DNA from: Nectonema munidae
Taxonomy: Eukaryota > Nematomorpha > Nectonematoida > Nectonematidae
Direction of reading: 5' to 3'
DNA length: 64,000 bases
Assembly: GCA_030549495.1 (NCBI GenBank)
Contig: JAUIRK010000008.1
Coordinates: 491,190-555,189 of the forward strand
A model generated the notes under the pieces. It did not search any database. It saw only the letters and a program-made list of their open reading frames with translations, and was not told where the DNA came from. Shown piece after piece: positions 11,122-22,489 of this stretch. The position numbers and the translations under genes are program-made. Positions within the stretch are counted from its first letter, which is position 1. Each line of letters begins with the position of its first letter.

Positions 11122-11492
11122 TCCATCGTGTCTAAAGGAGTTAAGGAATTTTATATCAAATTACGCCGCCTCCTTTTTCTGCGATATAATAATCCAATAT
11201 ACCTTCTATGTTTATCCTTATTTAGGGCCAATCAGAAGTCGAAGTTTATTGCCTGTTTCTCAATTCTTTCTACTTTCGTCTCCTTCATGATTTACAAAAA
11301 TTGCTACGAAGCGTACACGAACAATGAAATAGAAGGTATTCACAAGTTCTATGTCCTTTTTTGTATCTTTTTTCGCATTCCAATTCTTTTTTGCAAGGAA
11401 AGAGAATTGAAGAATTAAGAAGATCTCAAAACATTGATTCCAAAAAAATACAACCTGGAGGTAAAATTATAATTTTATTCAAGTCATCTTGA
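11122..11492 (+). CDS. Unrecognised host gene, two consecutive exons joined by a 62-bp intron
   Basis: A plus frame from about 11122 to 11335 reads basic, then hydrophobic sequence (EFYIKLRRLLFLRYNNP, then KFIACFSILSTFVSFMIY, a likely membrane helix, then CYEAYTNNEIE). It ends at a GT donor (11336). A strong acceptor (pyrimidine-rich, TTTTTTGCAAG) precedes 11398. From there the sequence reads KRIEELRRSQNIDSKKIQPG in the frame the split Gly codon requires. The intron is 62 bp, like the 60-bp TOMM40 intron. The second exon either ends at a GT donor at 11461 or reads through to TGA at 11490-11492. The upstream limit is unknown; an in-frame stop at 11119 means the exon starts after it. Codon use (CGC, GCG, ACG) is unlike the flanking AT-rich DNA. 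I do not recognise the protein; a small single-pass membrane protein is possible. Confidence 0.5.
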
Positions 11493-13560
11493 GTGGTTAT
11501 CATTGGTGTTATCAATGAATTTGATGATCGTAATCAAACTTGGCAACGAGCTTTATTCATATAGTAATCTAATATCTCTAAGTTTTTAATATCGTCAAGT
11601 TGGAAACACATTATCAATTTTTGCAGATAATGAATTTTTAAAAAATTCCAACTTTCATGGCGAAAAAATACTTAAAATCTATATAAAGAAGAAAATAAAT
11701 AATATAAAGATTCGTCCCCCATTAATTTAAAGTTTTCTTATAAATTTGGTGCATATTTTTTTTTTAATATGAAAATTTTAGTTCAAGTAAAAAAAAATAA
11801 AAATTGAATGTAACTCAATTATTTTGTTAATATTATTCTGAAAACATTTTAAAATATAAAATACTGAGTTTTATTTATTAAAATTTGTCGAAAATTTGTT
11901 GTGCGATTTTTTGACAGATTGGACAGATTCAAATTTACCCCTTTCAAAATTGCATATTTTCTCTGAATATAACAAAAAAATTCTGTTGAATTAAATTTGA
12001 AGAAGATAAATCTTTTTTAAAATCTAATGGCTTCAATGTTAATTGGTTATATTTTATATAAGTTGTAACTCGTAAATGACCATTTGAAACTGCTTGCTAG
12101 AGCACTTCTACAATCCATACTTTAGGGCAAGGCTTCTCATACTTTTTTAGACGTGAAACTCTTTTCCGGCTATACTGCTGTTTTAATATTTAAGTATTCA
12201 GTGTATGGGTGTCTAACGTCAATATGTATGTATGTGTACTGTGTATGTAGTGTGTTTGATTTGTGTGTCAAACGTATATTAATACAAATCAATAGGAAAG
12301 TTCATCTCAAAAAATGTATATATGTACGATTGCACTAACACTAAACCTTTACCTCAACCCTAACTCTGAATATGTTTCCAATACTTTACACATTAAGGCC
12401 CCTTTAGAAATTGCTTGAACACTTGTCAACTGTATACATATTGCAAGATGTCAGGTTTAAATGTGAACTTAATACCGATTTTTTATGCGTGAGCAAGCTC
12501 ATAAAAAATACAGTTTTCCCATGAAGTTCCTTCCATCAATAAATTAGTTAGACCACAATCGACACAACTTTGTACTCTTTGTTTTCTTCTGGACTTTCTT
12601 CCTCTAATATATTTTCTCCAAATCCACATTTATTATAATATTTATTGATAGTTTCAGAGATTTTAAAGGGATTGGAGTTGGAGTTGGTTTTTTTGAGTAT
12701 TAAAAATCTTTTTTTTAAGTATTTTAAATAAGGAAAAAATAGTTTAATTTTTGTACGCATATGAAGTAGTGTTGAAAACCGGTTCTGTACCGGTCCTCAT
12801 ACTGGAAAAATAGAATTGGGAAACAGAAAAAACCCCGTTTCTATTTGATTGTAAAAATATATTATTAATAGAATATACAAATAATTTGATTTAAATCTAA
12901 ATTAAATTTAAAAAAAAATAAAATTAAAAAAACTTATTTAATAAATTAAGCTAAATATTTATTATATAAAATATTATCAAAATATTTTGATGATTTATTT
13001 TCAAAAACTGCAAAAAATAATAAAGTATATAATTAATAACTTTTCAGTTTTTCAGTGCAAACTTTCAGTTTTTAAACCTATTGAATTTCAATAAAAAAAC
13101 TGTCTTCTTAAGATGCAACTTTATTTGAAGCTTCTTATAATTTCATTGAAAAGCAAATCCATATGTAGCTTAGTCTGTGTAGGTTGAAGTGTAAACCATA
13201 TGTTAATCATTTATCATTTCCAAGAACATTGATATCGTACACACTGACCTTAAATTTTATAATTGCTATTAATGCTGTTTGCTGTGCCATTTTGATCGTT
13301 CGTTAGTTACGAGTAAAGATGTTCGTTGGTTCTTAGGAAAAACTTTGGAGTGGTCGGTCAATAGTTAAATGACTCACTTGGGTAACACTAATTAATAATA
13401 ACTTTCCATCCATTTTGTATATAATATGGGTTACATATTAATTTTAAAGGTGAACTTTTATTTTTTGGAATACCTTGAAAATTTTATTCTTCCAACAACA
13501 TTTTCTCACTTGGCGAAATTAATGCCAACTTTATGAAAAAAATTTAATTCTTTTTATTAT
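11493..13560. other. Long gene-free stretch
   Basis: No gene supported. Around 12130-12330 is TG-rich low-complexity sequence whose ORF is not credible. Near 12768 a sequence AGTGTTGAAAACCGGTTCTG followed by GTACCGGTCC looks like the end of an eroded hAT-type MITE, but I found no matching partner end. Bases 12880-13030 are almost pure A/T. Confidence 0.35.
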
Positions 13561-13561
13561 A

Positions 13562-13635
13562 GATATGAGAGTTTTTAGCAATTTGATGAAAGATTTTGAG
13601 TCCGAGTACAAGGATCTTTTCGATCAAGTTAAAAA
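13562..13635 (+). other. Candidate isolated exon
   Basis: A good acceptor (TTTTTATTATAG) is followed by an open, mixed-composition stretch (VFSNLMKDFESEYKDLFDQV in one frame) that ends at AAAAA/GTGAAC, a possible donor. The codon character is unlike its surroundings. No homology is recognised, and it overlaps no other firm feature. Confidence 0.25.
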
Positions 13636-13786
13636 GTGAACATGCTTGCACTTGCCTTTGATACAACTCTTTTCAAATGTTGCACGCGCACGGTGGCGTC
13701 GACTAATAAAATGTTCAGCCATCGCTTTTACATATTTTCCATCAAAGTGTTTGTGTTTCAAGAGTTTGTAAATTTGGTCGCTCATC
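13622..13786 (-). CDS. Candidate 54-55 aa basic ORF with a Cys-His cluster
   Basis: The minus strand has an ATG in good context (A at -3), then MSDQIYKLLKHKHFDGKYV, MAEHFISRRHRARATFEKSC and IKGKCKHVHFLT, then a stop. The end (SC-IKGK-C-K-H) loosely resembles the second half of a SWIM finger (CxC...CxH). A possible donor (GTGCAAG) inside the last codons means it could be a first exon of a longer gene. I cannot name it. It lies on the opposite strand next to the candidate exon at 13562-13635, and both are unlikely to be real. Confidence 0.3.
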
Positions 13787-13870
13787 GTTTAAAATATTTA
13801 TGATTGAAGAAATATCTTGAAATTATCCTTGGTGTTTATAACTAATGCTGACACAATATAAGCTATTCAA

Positions 13871-14212
13871 TTGCTCCTTTTCCCATTTTTTAATTGTGCT
13901 CGTGACATTTTTCATTATTGTTCCATTTATGCCATACTAAAGCTTGTCAAGGTTCTCACATCTTTTCTTTTGCTATGCTATTGTATTTTTTGTAATGTCA
14001 ACTTCATTTATGATTTTTTTGTTGCTTCATCCTTCATGGCAATAACGCTTGTTATCTTAATCATTAGAAAAATTCTCGTAGATGAGTTTTTTTTTGTGTT
14101 TGGATTTTGCAATATTTATATAATTTTACATTGTGCTGAAAAAATCTATAGCATGAAGGACAGCTATTTAAAAAAAACTCCAGCGAAATTAATGTATAAT
14201 ATTTATCAATAA
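13871..14212 (+). CDS. Hydrophobic ORF, possible membrane-protein exon
   Basis: An open frame with no in-frame ATG at its start (TTG) reads several hydrophobic stretches (VKVLTSFLLLCYCIFCNVNF, then FMAITLVILIIRKIL, then FFFVFGFCNIYIILHC). It ends with a polar tail (EKIYSMKDSYLKKTPAKLMY) and a stop. It could be the last exon of a multi-pass membrane protein, but AT-rich DNA easily gives such frames by chance. No family is recognised. Confidence 0.25.
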   Translation: MLLFPFFNCARDIFHYCSIYAILKLVKVLTSFLLLCYCIFCNVNFIYDFFVASSFMAITLVILIIRKILVDEFFFVFGFCNIYIILHCAEKIYSMKDSYLKKTPAKLMYNIYQ

Positions 14213-15128
14213 GATTTTTTATTTGGCGATTTAGGCAATGATTTTTTAAAAAGATTAACCATATTTTGAGATTATAAATTATTTTAATTATATATAATTC
14301 GGAAAAATAACATTTATAAAGTTTTTCTTTAGGAAAAAATTAAATTTAATATAATTTTTGGAGCATATTAAGATGAGATATTGATCAAAAATCTTGGAAA
14401 TAAAAGGTTCGCAAGAAAAATAGCCATCTTAAAAGCTTTTTACTTGCTTTAAAACTATCGGCCCTTTGACTAATACATTATCGTGTTATACTCAATTTGA
14501 ATTCTCATAAAATATATTTATAATGCACTGGCAGATTTAAAGAGGGCGGAACCGCTGTACGCCCCCCCCTGCACAAAATTGCATTGCCAATTTCTTGAAA
14601 ATTTTTCTTAATTCTTTTTGTTGAACTCAAATATTATGATGGCTTCTGCAACTTGTATTTTAGATTCAATCTTTCTCTAAAGTGAGAAGCCCTAAAAAGT
14701 TTTTTATGTTTCAATCGTAGTTAAGTGTGCCACTTATTACTTTTATATTATCTAATTTTTTTTGTAAATTTATTATTAACACATCAAGTTTTATCACATC
14801 AATTCACTTCGCAGTTCAATGAATGGGGATCGTTTTAATGCTCTTATTCTTTTTTTTGTTCACAGAGATATCGATTGGATATTGACACCATTATTGATAT
14901 GTATGCTAAAAAGTGTCCTAGACGGATGAGGCTCTTTAATCCTCTTAGTTCTTAATCTAGTACCTTTCTTATAATAAACTTATACTTTTTTGATATACTA
15001 TTATAATACTCTAAGTTTAAATGCTCTTCAAGATCCTAATTTGATTGCAGGTTGTAAGAAGTTGTCGCTTGATGAAAGGGTGCCATAATATCACCATATT
15101 TCTCGTGACACACTGCCAATATCGGTTT
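14213..15128. other. Gene-free stretch with one GC patch
   Basis: No gene is seen. A GC-rich patch at about 14530-14572 (GGCAGATTTAAAGAGGGCGG, then a C run) looks like the end of an eroded hAT MITE. Its partner end was not found. Confidence 0.35.
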
Positions 15129-15243
15129 CTAGGCCAAATCCCCGAAAACTAAAATCCCCTCTACCAAAACCTCCGAAAACTAAAATCCCCCAAAATTTAA
15201 GTCACTGCTACCTTAGTTTTCGGGGATTTTGACTAGATACCGC
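15129..15243. repeat. Foldback element of ~115 bp
   Basis: The left arm (CGGTTTCTAG ... AATCCCCGAAAACTAA) pairs with the right arm (TTAGTTTTCGGGGATT ... CTAGATACCG). A third internal copy of CCGAAAACTAAAATCCCC lies between them. The phrase TTTCTAGGCCA also recurs just outside at about 15249-15259, so the exact ends are unclear. It is a non-coding miniature inverted-repeat element. Confidence 0.65.
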
Positions 15244-15689
15244 CCATTTCTAGGCCAGTAATCAGAAATTTTTTTTAGGAGAGGCTAAATATAAAAACAT
15301 ATTAGCAGCAAAGTTTCGAAAGCTCTATATCCTATCATGTCACCATTTTAATATTTCTTTTATCCGTCATATATTTATGGAAATAATAAATCAAATAGCC
15401 TTTTCCAGTAATGGATTTCTTTTCCATAAAACAGCTTGGCTTCCTTCCAAGAAAGTCAACTGAAGATGCTTTATTTGAACTTTTCACTCAAATTGCACTT
15501 TCAAATTTCGTGACTTTTCCTAAAATTGCTAGCTGTATCTTTTGATACTATATTGATGGTACTCGAATGACCCTCTCATGTAAAAAACTGTCAATCAAAA
15601 TCAAAAATTAATTTTTTTTCAACAAAATTTCGACATTATCTGTAGTTAACCTTATAACTTAGGGTATATATTATATACTACCTTGAAAA

Positions 15690-16130
15690 TTTATAATTAT
15701 ATACAGTTTTGAACGCATAACACTTTATATATTTAATTTTTTCAATAATCATGGCTACTTTTTAGAAAATGACAATCAAAATTTTGATTGATCAGAAATA
15801 TATCTAATAAAATATTCCTTCAAATTTTACATGAAATATATGTTTTTATACCAAATCAACCGTGCTAGTTTTACTTTTGAAATCAGCTTTTGCATTTAGA
15901 AGTTTTAAATATCTGCTAGCGTCAATCAAATTTGCGGTTTAGGTCTGAAAACTATCTCTACAAATATTCATTCTAATTTTAGATGAAATATATGTTTTTT
16001 TACAAAATCAATCATGTTAGTTACATTTCTGGACTCAGTTTTTGCTTTTAAATGTATCAATTTTTTCAAGAGTCATGAAAATATTTGCGATTTTGAAAGA
16101 GCCAATGTCTTCTTCAATCACTCGTTTACT
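15690..16130 (-). repeat. ~148-bp tandem array, about three units (inverted relative to 51.7-52.6 kb)
   Basis: Three degenerate units are recognised by the landmarks TCAATCAAATTTGCGGTTTA-type sequence at about 15769, 15919 and 16066. Each is accompanied by ACATGAAATATATGTTTTTA and CTTTTGAAATCAGCTTTTGC-like phrases. The reverse complement of the same unit builds the array at 51.7-52.64 kb, including the same terminal sequence (TCAATAATCATGGCTACTTT here, its complement there). Confidence 0.75.
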
Positions 16131-17099
16131 ATAATTTGCTTGTGAATTAAATAGAAATAATAATTTGAATGACTTATGTCATTGGCATTTTTGATCTATT
16201 GGTAATTCATTACTAATTTTAACAAAAAGCTAGGGTAAGATGGAAAATATTGACTTGTGAGAAATTTCTTTCTTTTGGGAAATAACTATTATCGTGGGAA
16301 CTAGAATAAACAATAACAAAATGAAATCTTGGAAATGATAAAAAAAAATAATAACGCTAATTTCAAAAAGTTTCTTGCTATAGGCTAAAAATATTGAAAA
16401 GTTTTTCCATGACTTGGTGCATCATTATCTTTGATTGTATGAAAAATCCGTTTGCTGCGAATACATGCGAGCCAATAGCTTAGATCTTTCTGAAGGGGGT
16501 TCAGTATCAACGCATTTCTCTAAATTCTTAGACTTGTAAATACATCGAAAGATATTTTAACAAAAAATATTTTAAAGATTTTTCAAACTTTTTGTGAGTA
16601 CACTTTCAGTACTCAAAACTCATAACTAAGTGTTGTTTTATGTGTAAAATTTTGCTTTGCAATTCAATGCAAATTGGAAAATAATTTTAAATATTCCATC
16701 TCTCGGTTTTAGTTATGTCAACTTTGGAGATCTTGGCAACAAGTATTCTAGCTCTCTAACTTTGACTACACAATCCTCCTGGTGCCATTTTCTACGAAGT
16801 TTTATGTCCCTTGATTTAATTAATAATTCCAATTTATAAATAAAAAAAATTAATTAAAAAAGAATAAAAAATTTATTATTAAACAAAAAAAGGAGTTTTT
16901 ATTTTATTTGAACTTCATTGAATCAAGGTTTCATTTTGAATTTTTGAACTAAAAATAAAAGTTATTAATGAAGGGAATAGGATTCAAACAAAAATACCTG
17001 GTTTAATAGCTAATCTGGGCTTGTTCAAAGTGATTAAAGCTCCATCTGTGGATATAGTATTATGTTTAAAAAAACAAGTTTCATTTAACGTTATAAGTT
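16131..17099. other. Gene-free AT-rich stretch
   Basis: I see no coding or repeat feature that I can support. A 60-codon ORF at 16657 has no family features and sits in AT-rich DNA. Confidence 0.35.
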
Positions 17100-18850
17100 A
17101 TCCATAAACATCTTTTTTTTTGTTCATTCGTTTTTTGCTCCCATGCGGATGTAGTTGTAATCAATCGAAATGCATCCTCTCGAAGTTCATAGTTACCATT
17201 TCCTTTGAGAGACTCCACAATCATCTTTTCTTCTTAAAAAACTTGATTGTGTAAAATTTCAACAATTTCGTGTAGCTTTTTGAGCTTCCACTCAATATGT
17301 TGTTTCAAAGGGTTATTTAGGGATTCAGAGTTGTTATTTTTCCATTTAACGGGTATAAAAGGAAATGTGGACTTGGCATAAATATATATTTTCTTATTTT
17401 TGGTAACAATTTATTTTTTAAATAACACCCAAAAACTTTTCCATATTCCTGCAAAATGAGATTCTCTTTAAAATCATATTCAAAAATTGAAGTTGAGGAA
17501 GTAAGTCCAGATTCTCCAAATAAACGTCTCATGAGCTTTTCTAATTTTGTTCTATTTACCCCAATTTTATTACATAAATTTCTTTTGATATTTTCTTCAA
17601 TATGTCTCGTACATAAGATTAATTCTGCGTTAGGCAAACAAAATTTAACAGCTTTAACTTTTTTAATTAGCTTTAACTAGTTCAAATTCTTCATCTGTTC
17701 CAACTATCAAGTGATTAAAATTAGTCGATCTATTTTGTGAATTCAAAATATGATTCGAATATGAAAAAAATTCGCAATAAGTATCGAAATCATAATGTAG
17801 AAAATATGGGCCTGACTTTTGCTAGACACATTATTTTTATCACGGAGGACCGTTGTGGTCACAAAACTTTTCATATGTTTAATTTAAAAATCTGTATGGC
17901 TGTTGGGCTTTTAGCTGTTTTTTGAGAAATTCGTTTTATAAAGGCATGGGTTTTACAAGGCATCATCTCTTGAACAAGTCCTTAGAAGAAATTGAAACTC
18001 ATCAGCTAAGTTGTGTGTGATAGGTGAAATATTTGATCTTTTTTTTGGAGAATGTTTTAAACTATAAATGAGTTGAGATTCTTTTTAATTAATCTTCTTT
18101 AATAGAAGTTGGCACAGAAGGGAAACAATTTTTCTGTTTCTTAATTAAATCGATCAGGATAGTATAGGGTAAAAATCTCTGAATTTTATTTTCTGATAAG
18201 CTGAGATTGTAATTTGAATGTGTTAATTGATTAGATAAAATTGAGTCGGAAGTTTTTTCTCATAATTCAAAAGTTTATGATTTTTTTATATTCACAACAT
18301 TATTATCTAAAGGCAAGGGAAAATTTTCCCCTTCAAGTAATGGCACAAAATGATTTGGAATGAAATAATCACTGATTTTAAAATTTGTTGAGGTCCATAA
18401 AATTTTAATCAAAGAACCATGATAAACCTTATAACAGCGGAGCATAAATATTTTGTTTAAAATTTTAAAAACTAAATCATTGCTACCGTTTATATTTGGG
18501 TAAATATACTGAATTGAAATGCCAATAACAGAGGATGCAGCCATTATAGAGTAGGAAGAAGACCAATATCCGAGAGATAAAATACTTTTGCTTTCTTCTA
18601 TTTCAGGTGAAACTTTAAACAATTCGAAAATTTTTCCCACTGAAACAAAATTCTTTGAAAAGATTTTTTTCTAGGGATGTTTTTAAACGTAACTCTATAG
18701 ATAACGATTCATCACCTACAAGAGCAATGGAACATGCATTATACAATCAATTTCCATCGCCTGAAACATAAGCAGAATATCTTTCCTCGTCATTATAAAA
18801 ATATAAACAACTATAATCGATTTTGATTTCTGAGTGCTTTAGACATTTTG
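17100..18850 (-). mobile_element. MULE-like transposon remnant with an OTU-like domain
   Basis: Two minus-strand pieces lie in order. At 18275-18640 is a segment with SLGYWSSSYSIMAASSVIGI, YIYPNINGSND and a terminal PNHFVPLLEGE. This resembles the OTU-like domain found in vertnin-like proteins and in some MULE-related elements. At 17317-17637 is MPNAELILCTRHIEENIKRN followed by LEKLMRRLFGESGLTSS, resembling the conserved 'C..H...N....' end of a MULE transposase core. Several frames are broken and no terminal repeats were found. The coupling of an OTU-like domain to a MULE core is from memory of related invertebrate proteins; the assignment needs a profile search. Confidence 0.5.
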
Positions 18851-18879
18851 GAATTTAAGCTTCAAAGGTGTGAGTGAGG

Positions 18880-20042
18880 GAAATCTCTAAGCACTTTCCA
18901 GCGTTGGCTGATATGCTTGCTGTATTGCTATGATTTGGATGGCTTTGATTGGTTGTTTCTGTGACGGAAATCGAATTAGTTGTTATGTTCTAAAGGAGCA
19001 AAATAAAAGGAAAGAAATGTAGAAGTGTTGTATTAAAGGGGTGATATATGAGATTAGGAGTTGGGTGATGGAGGGATAAGATTTTGGTGTGCTTTAAGAA
19101 TTGGTTCTATTGTGTTTATCAGGATTGAGAGTTCTTGGAGAATTGAAGGGTGATATAGAAAGACATAAATGGAGTTGGAGATACCATTGAAATATAAGTG
19201 GCAGAATTTAAGTAGTTTAGTTCGTATGTTTTGAAAGATGGGGCATAGAAGGATGATGTGTATTGGTGTTTCTATTTCTGTGCAACCAAAACGGCAAAGT
19301 GGGTTGTTGTGTAGTTTGAATTTGTAAAAGTAAGCATAGGTTGGGCAGTGAAAAGAGAGCCATCTAATTGTGTTGCGTGCGAGAAAAATGCTTTTATTAC
19401 TAATCGCAAAATTGATTAGAGGAGGAGAAATGTTGAGGGATGACCAATTGTTAAGGATGGATGTGTGTGTTGAGATTTGATGCAGGATAGAGGGTACAAT
19501 GGTTAATGTTGTGTTCGATGTTAATGTTTTGGATAATTGATCCACTATGTTGTTTTCGGTGCATGTATAATGTCCGGGAGACCAGGTGATGGTGATGTTG
19601 AAATGTGGAGCGAGTTGGGTGAGTTTGGTGGCTATGCTATGACATGACAGCGGAATTTTATGATTGAGATTGAGATCGTTAATGATGTTTTGAACGTCTG
19701 TGTAAAGATTGATGTGACTAAAGTTGTGACGATATGTTTCGATGTTGTCTAATAGATGGCTGCAAGCGGCTAAAATTGCTAACGCTTCTGTTTCATAAGA
19801 TGAAGTGTTGTTGTCGGTGTGAAGGACTTCGGAGAAAAGGGGGTTAATGAGTTGGTGATGAAGAAGGCGTATGCACAAGTGGCATGGTGGGAGGATTTGG
19901 AACCGTCAGTAAAGATAAAAAGATTATATGGTGAGTGGGGATTAGTGCGTTGCATTTTGATTAGTTTGGTAGCAATATTTTTATGATTGCATATGGTTAA
20001 TGTGTAGGGTAATTAATCTGAAGGGTTGAAATGGAAGATGGG
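18880..20042 (-). mobile_element. LINE family B, copy 1: RNase H and C-terminal finger only
   Basis: The minus frame 19054-19878 (274 aa) is an uninterrupted 3' part of a LINE ORF2. It has an RNase H domain with ETEALAIL, YTDVQNIINDL and WSPGHYTCTENNIVDQLSK, giving the E, D and final D of the catalytic set. This is followed by a C-terminal CCHC finger, CRFGCTEIETPIHIILLCP. The 3' end lies near 18880, where a phrase (CTTTCCAGCGTTGGCTGAT) matches the end of copy 2 near 27130. The reverse transcriptase is absent, so it is 5'-truncated, its right edge meeting the hAT copy at 20043. The RNase H places it among I/R1/Outcast-like LINEs rather than Jockey or RTE. Confidence 0.85.
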
Positions 20043-20277
20043 TCATTTTACTCAGCATCATTCAAAAATAGTTTAAAAGCTAAATTGATACAAGTTACAA
20101 AAATCTACAAAAAGTAAAATAACTGTTAACATTTTGCAATGATTTGCCTTTTATAACTCTTAAGAAAAAAAAGTCTTCAGAAAAAGTTATTGAGCTTCAA
20201 CAAAAACTAGAAAATTTTAGAGCATAAGTTAAGTTTTTGAAAACTAATTCGACGTATCCCCTACAGCATACTCTAAG

Positions 20278-20350
20278 GGTGGCATGGCAGGTTGGTTGAG
20301 ATGATGGACATAGCACGGAAGCCTCTGGATTCGATTCCTCATCGATACGA
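20278..20350 (+). ncRNA. tRNA-like (SINE-head) segment with A and B boxes
   Basis: TGGCAGGTTGG at 20285-20295 fits a pol III A box. GGATTCGATTCC at 20327-20338 fits a B box, about 40 bases further on. I could not fold a full cloverleaf, so it is a tRNA-derived SINE head rather than a tRNA gene. The same segment lies at the same place in the second hAT copy. Confidence 0.5.
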
Positions 20351-21459
20351 ATTTGTTCATAGTTTGACATCAGTGCCTGGTCAGTGAAAATACATCCGCT
20401 GCACCTTACCTTTTACTCAAAATTGAAAAATTTGCTACATAATTAACATGAGAGAGAAAGGAAACAAAATAAACTAATAAAAAATTTTCACTATTTTAAA
20501 ATGGAACCGTCTGTTCTCAGAATAATTTCAAAATAATAGGAGGCATAAAGAATTAGAGTTTATCAAGTTTTTATAAGCAGCAAAAGATAACGTTTAAGTA
20601 GCTAGCCCTTATAATTAAAAAATTATTTAAATAACGGTTGACAGGTCTCATAGGCTATTAGTTTCATCCATCTTTGCTTATTATATCTGTAAAATTATTA
20701 AAAAATTTTATATTCTTGTTTATTTTATCTCTATTAAATTATTTCAAATTAATCACTTAATTTTTTAGAATTGTCCATGAGACAAAATGTCTTATAGAAT
20801 AGAATAGATTTATTGAACGAAAAAAGGTCATCTTTTTATATGAAAATAACGGGGCGAATTGTCCATGAAACAAAATGTCTTATGAAAATAATGGGGCGAA
20901 TTGTCCATGGGAGGAACTGTCTTATGAAAATAATGGGGCGAAATGTCCGAGGACCAAACTAACGTAAATCAAAGTATACGAGAAAAGAAAATCATTGCGT
21001 TTTTTTGAATATTTCTGTCTACAAATAAAACAGCTGTCATAAATAGATCAATTACATTTTTAACAACTGAAACATTTTGTTTCGATATATTTTTATTATA
21101 ATAATCAACAAATTTTATTAAAAAAAGTGATAATTTTATGTACAGTGATACTTATAAAATTTAACAATCAAATATTATAAAAATATCTCTGCTAAAATAT
21201 TAAGCAAATAGAGTATTCTTGCTTTTAAACTGAATAGATAATCAAAATATTCATTCCCAAATAACTATTGAAAAAAATTTCTTGACTTGAAAAAATTAAA
21301 GTTTTCAAATGTTACAAAATGTAGCAAACGTAGTGATAAATATTAAGTGACTTTTGTTGAAAAAAAAATCTTAGCGAGAGTCTAACAATATTCATTGATA
21401 TAAAATTGTAACGATTGAAAACTATTTTAATTTAACTATAAATGCAAATTAGACAGAAG

Positions 21460-21659
21460 CAGTGGTGTAGCCAAAAAAAAAGTTGATAGAAGGGGCACAA
21501 TTTAAAAACAAAAAACTTGCGCAACATTATTTATACTTTCTTGATCCTTTCATTGGAGAAATTTTCAAAAACTGATATCCCATAAGATGCATGGGGGCAC
21601 CATGCGGTACATAGGAGTGTGGGCATGGCCCCTTATGCCCCAGCCTAGCTACATCACTG
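21460..21659. mobile_element. Nested hAT MITE, 200 bp (copy 1)
   Basis: The terminal repeats are CAGTGGTGTAGCC on the left and the complement of CAGTGATGTAGCTAGG on the right. They are flanked by GACAGAAG and TAGAGAAG (6 of 8 bases). An identical insertion site occurs in the second hAT copy, so the MITE entered before the larger element multiplied. Confidence 0.75.
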
Positions 21660-22072
21660 TAGAGAAGAGAGCTGAATGAGATAGGAGAACTTAACAAGAG
21701 AAGAGGGCTTGAATGAAAGAAATGAGCTTGGGTGAATGATTGAGTTTTAGCAGAGAAAGCGGAAGAAAAACAGAGGAGAGAGAAAGAGAAATAGAATCAC
21801 TGTGACAGATGTGAAAATCTAGTGGATCATCAACATGTGTTTGCTCTGTGACCTGTGTGCATATTGAAGCAATGGATTATTATTATATAGCTCTCATACA
21901 TCGTCTGTAAAATATGTTTAAGAGCAGCTTGGCATAATGTTTGATTGATTCGAAAGTCTGCATTCCTTCTATGCGATTATCATACATGTTTTATAAACAA
22001 ACAGCAACTCTTACTTATAGAAAATTATTGGGAGGGCGAAGGTCATTTTCGCCCCCCGGATGTGCGCCCCTG

Positions 22073-22485
22073 ATTCAAAGTAAAAATAAAAGATTAATTT
22101 ACCAGTTAAAAAGGCATGCAAAGAGCCAAGTAAAACAAAAACAAAGGAAATATGAAGAATATTATGAAAAGAAAAAGTAAAAGGCTTATGATTTTATGTA
22201 ATTAGGAAGTCAAAAGTTGAAAAGGTGACAACGACATTATAAAACTTGGATTAAAAATTAAATGCGTAACTATAATTTTGATTTGATTTATTGACGCAGC
22301 TTGTTAGACGCAGAGGACTTGAAAGCTGGCAGGATGCTTTTAGAATATATTCTGTTTAGGAGTGTCAGCTAATTGTTAGAAAGAATAGTAATGATAAATA
22401 AGTATTAATACAATCGAAAAAAACTCAGGAGAAGAGGGGAAAACAAAAGAGAAAAGGAAAGAGGGAATTAAAAAAAAAAATTTTT
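22073..22485. other. Gene-free spacer
   Basis: A/G-rich DNA between the hAT end and the 3' region of LINE A. No gene is supported. Confidence 0.35.
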
Positions 22486-22489
22486 TTAT

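Larger units (their letters stand above)
20043..22072. mobile_element. Truncated non-coding hAT, copy 1 of the 30.2-kb element
   Basis: From 20043 onward the sequence matches 31334-33239 base for base apart from indels and about one substitution per 15-20 bases. It ends in a hAT-type terminus (GATGTGCGCCCCTG at 22059-22072) followed by ATTCAAAG, one candidate 8-bp target half. The left end is missing; the LINE at 18.9-20.04 kb abuts it exactly where homology begins. Compared with copy 2 it has an additional internal array at about 20,800-20,950, in which a ~53-bp unit containing GGGGCGAATTGTCCATG recurs about three times. There is no transposase ORF. Confidence 0.85.

Noticed and set aside
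12153-12338. ORF in a TG-rich stretch
   Set aside because: Low-complexity TGTATGTATG-type DNA generates it.
20278-20350. Functional tRNA gene
   Set aside because: A and B boxes are present but I cannot build acceptor and anticodon stems, and the segment is repeated within transposon copies.
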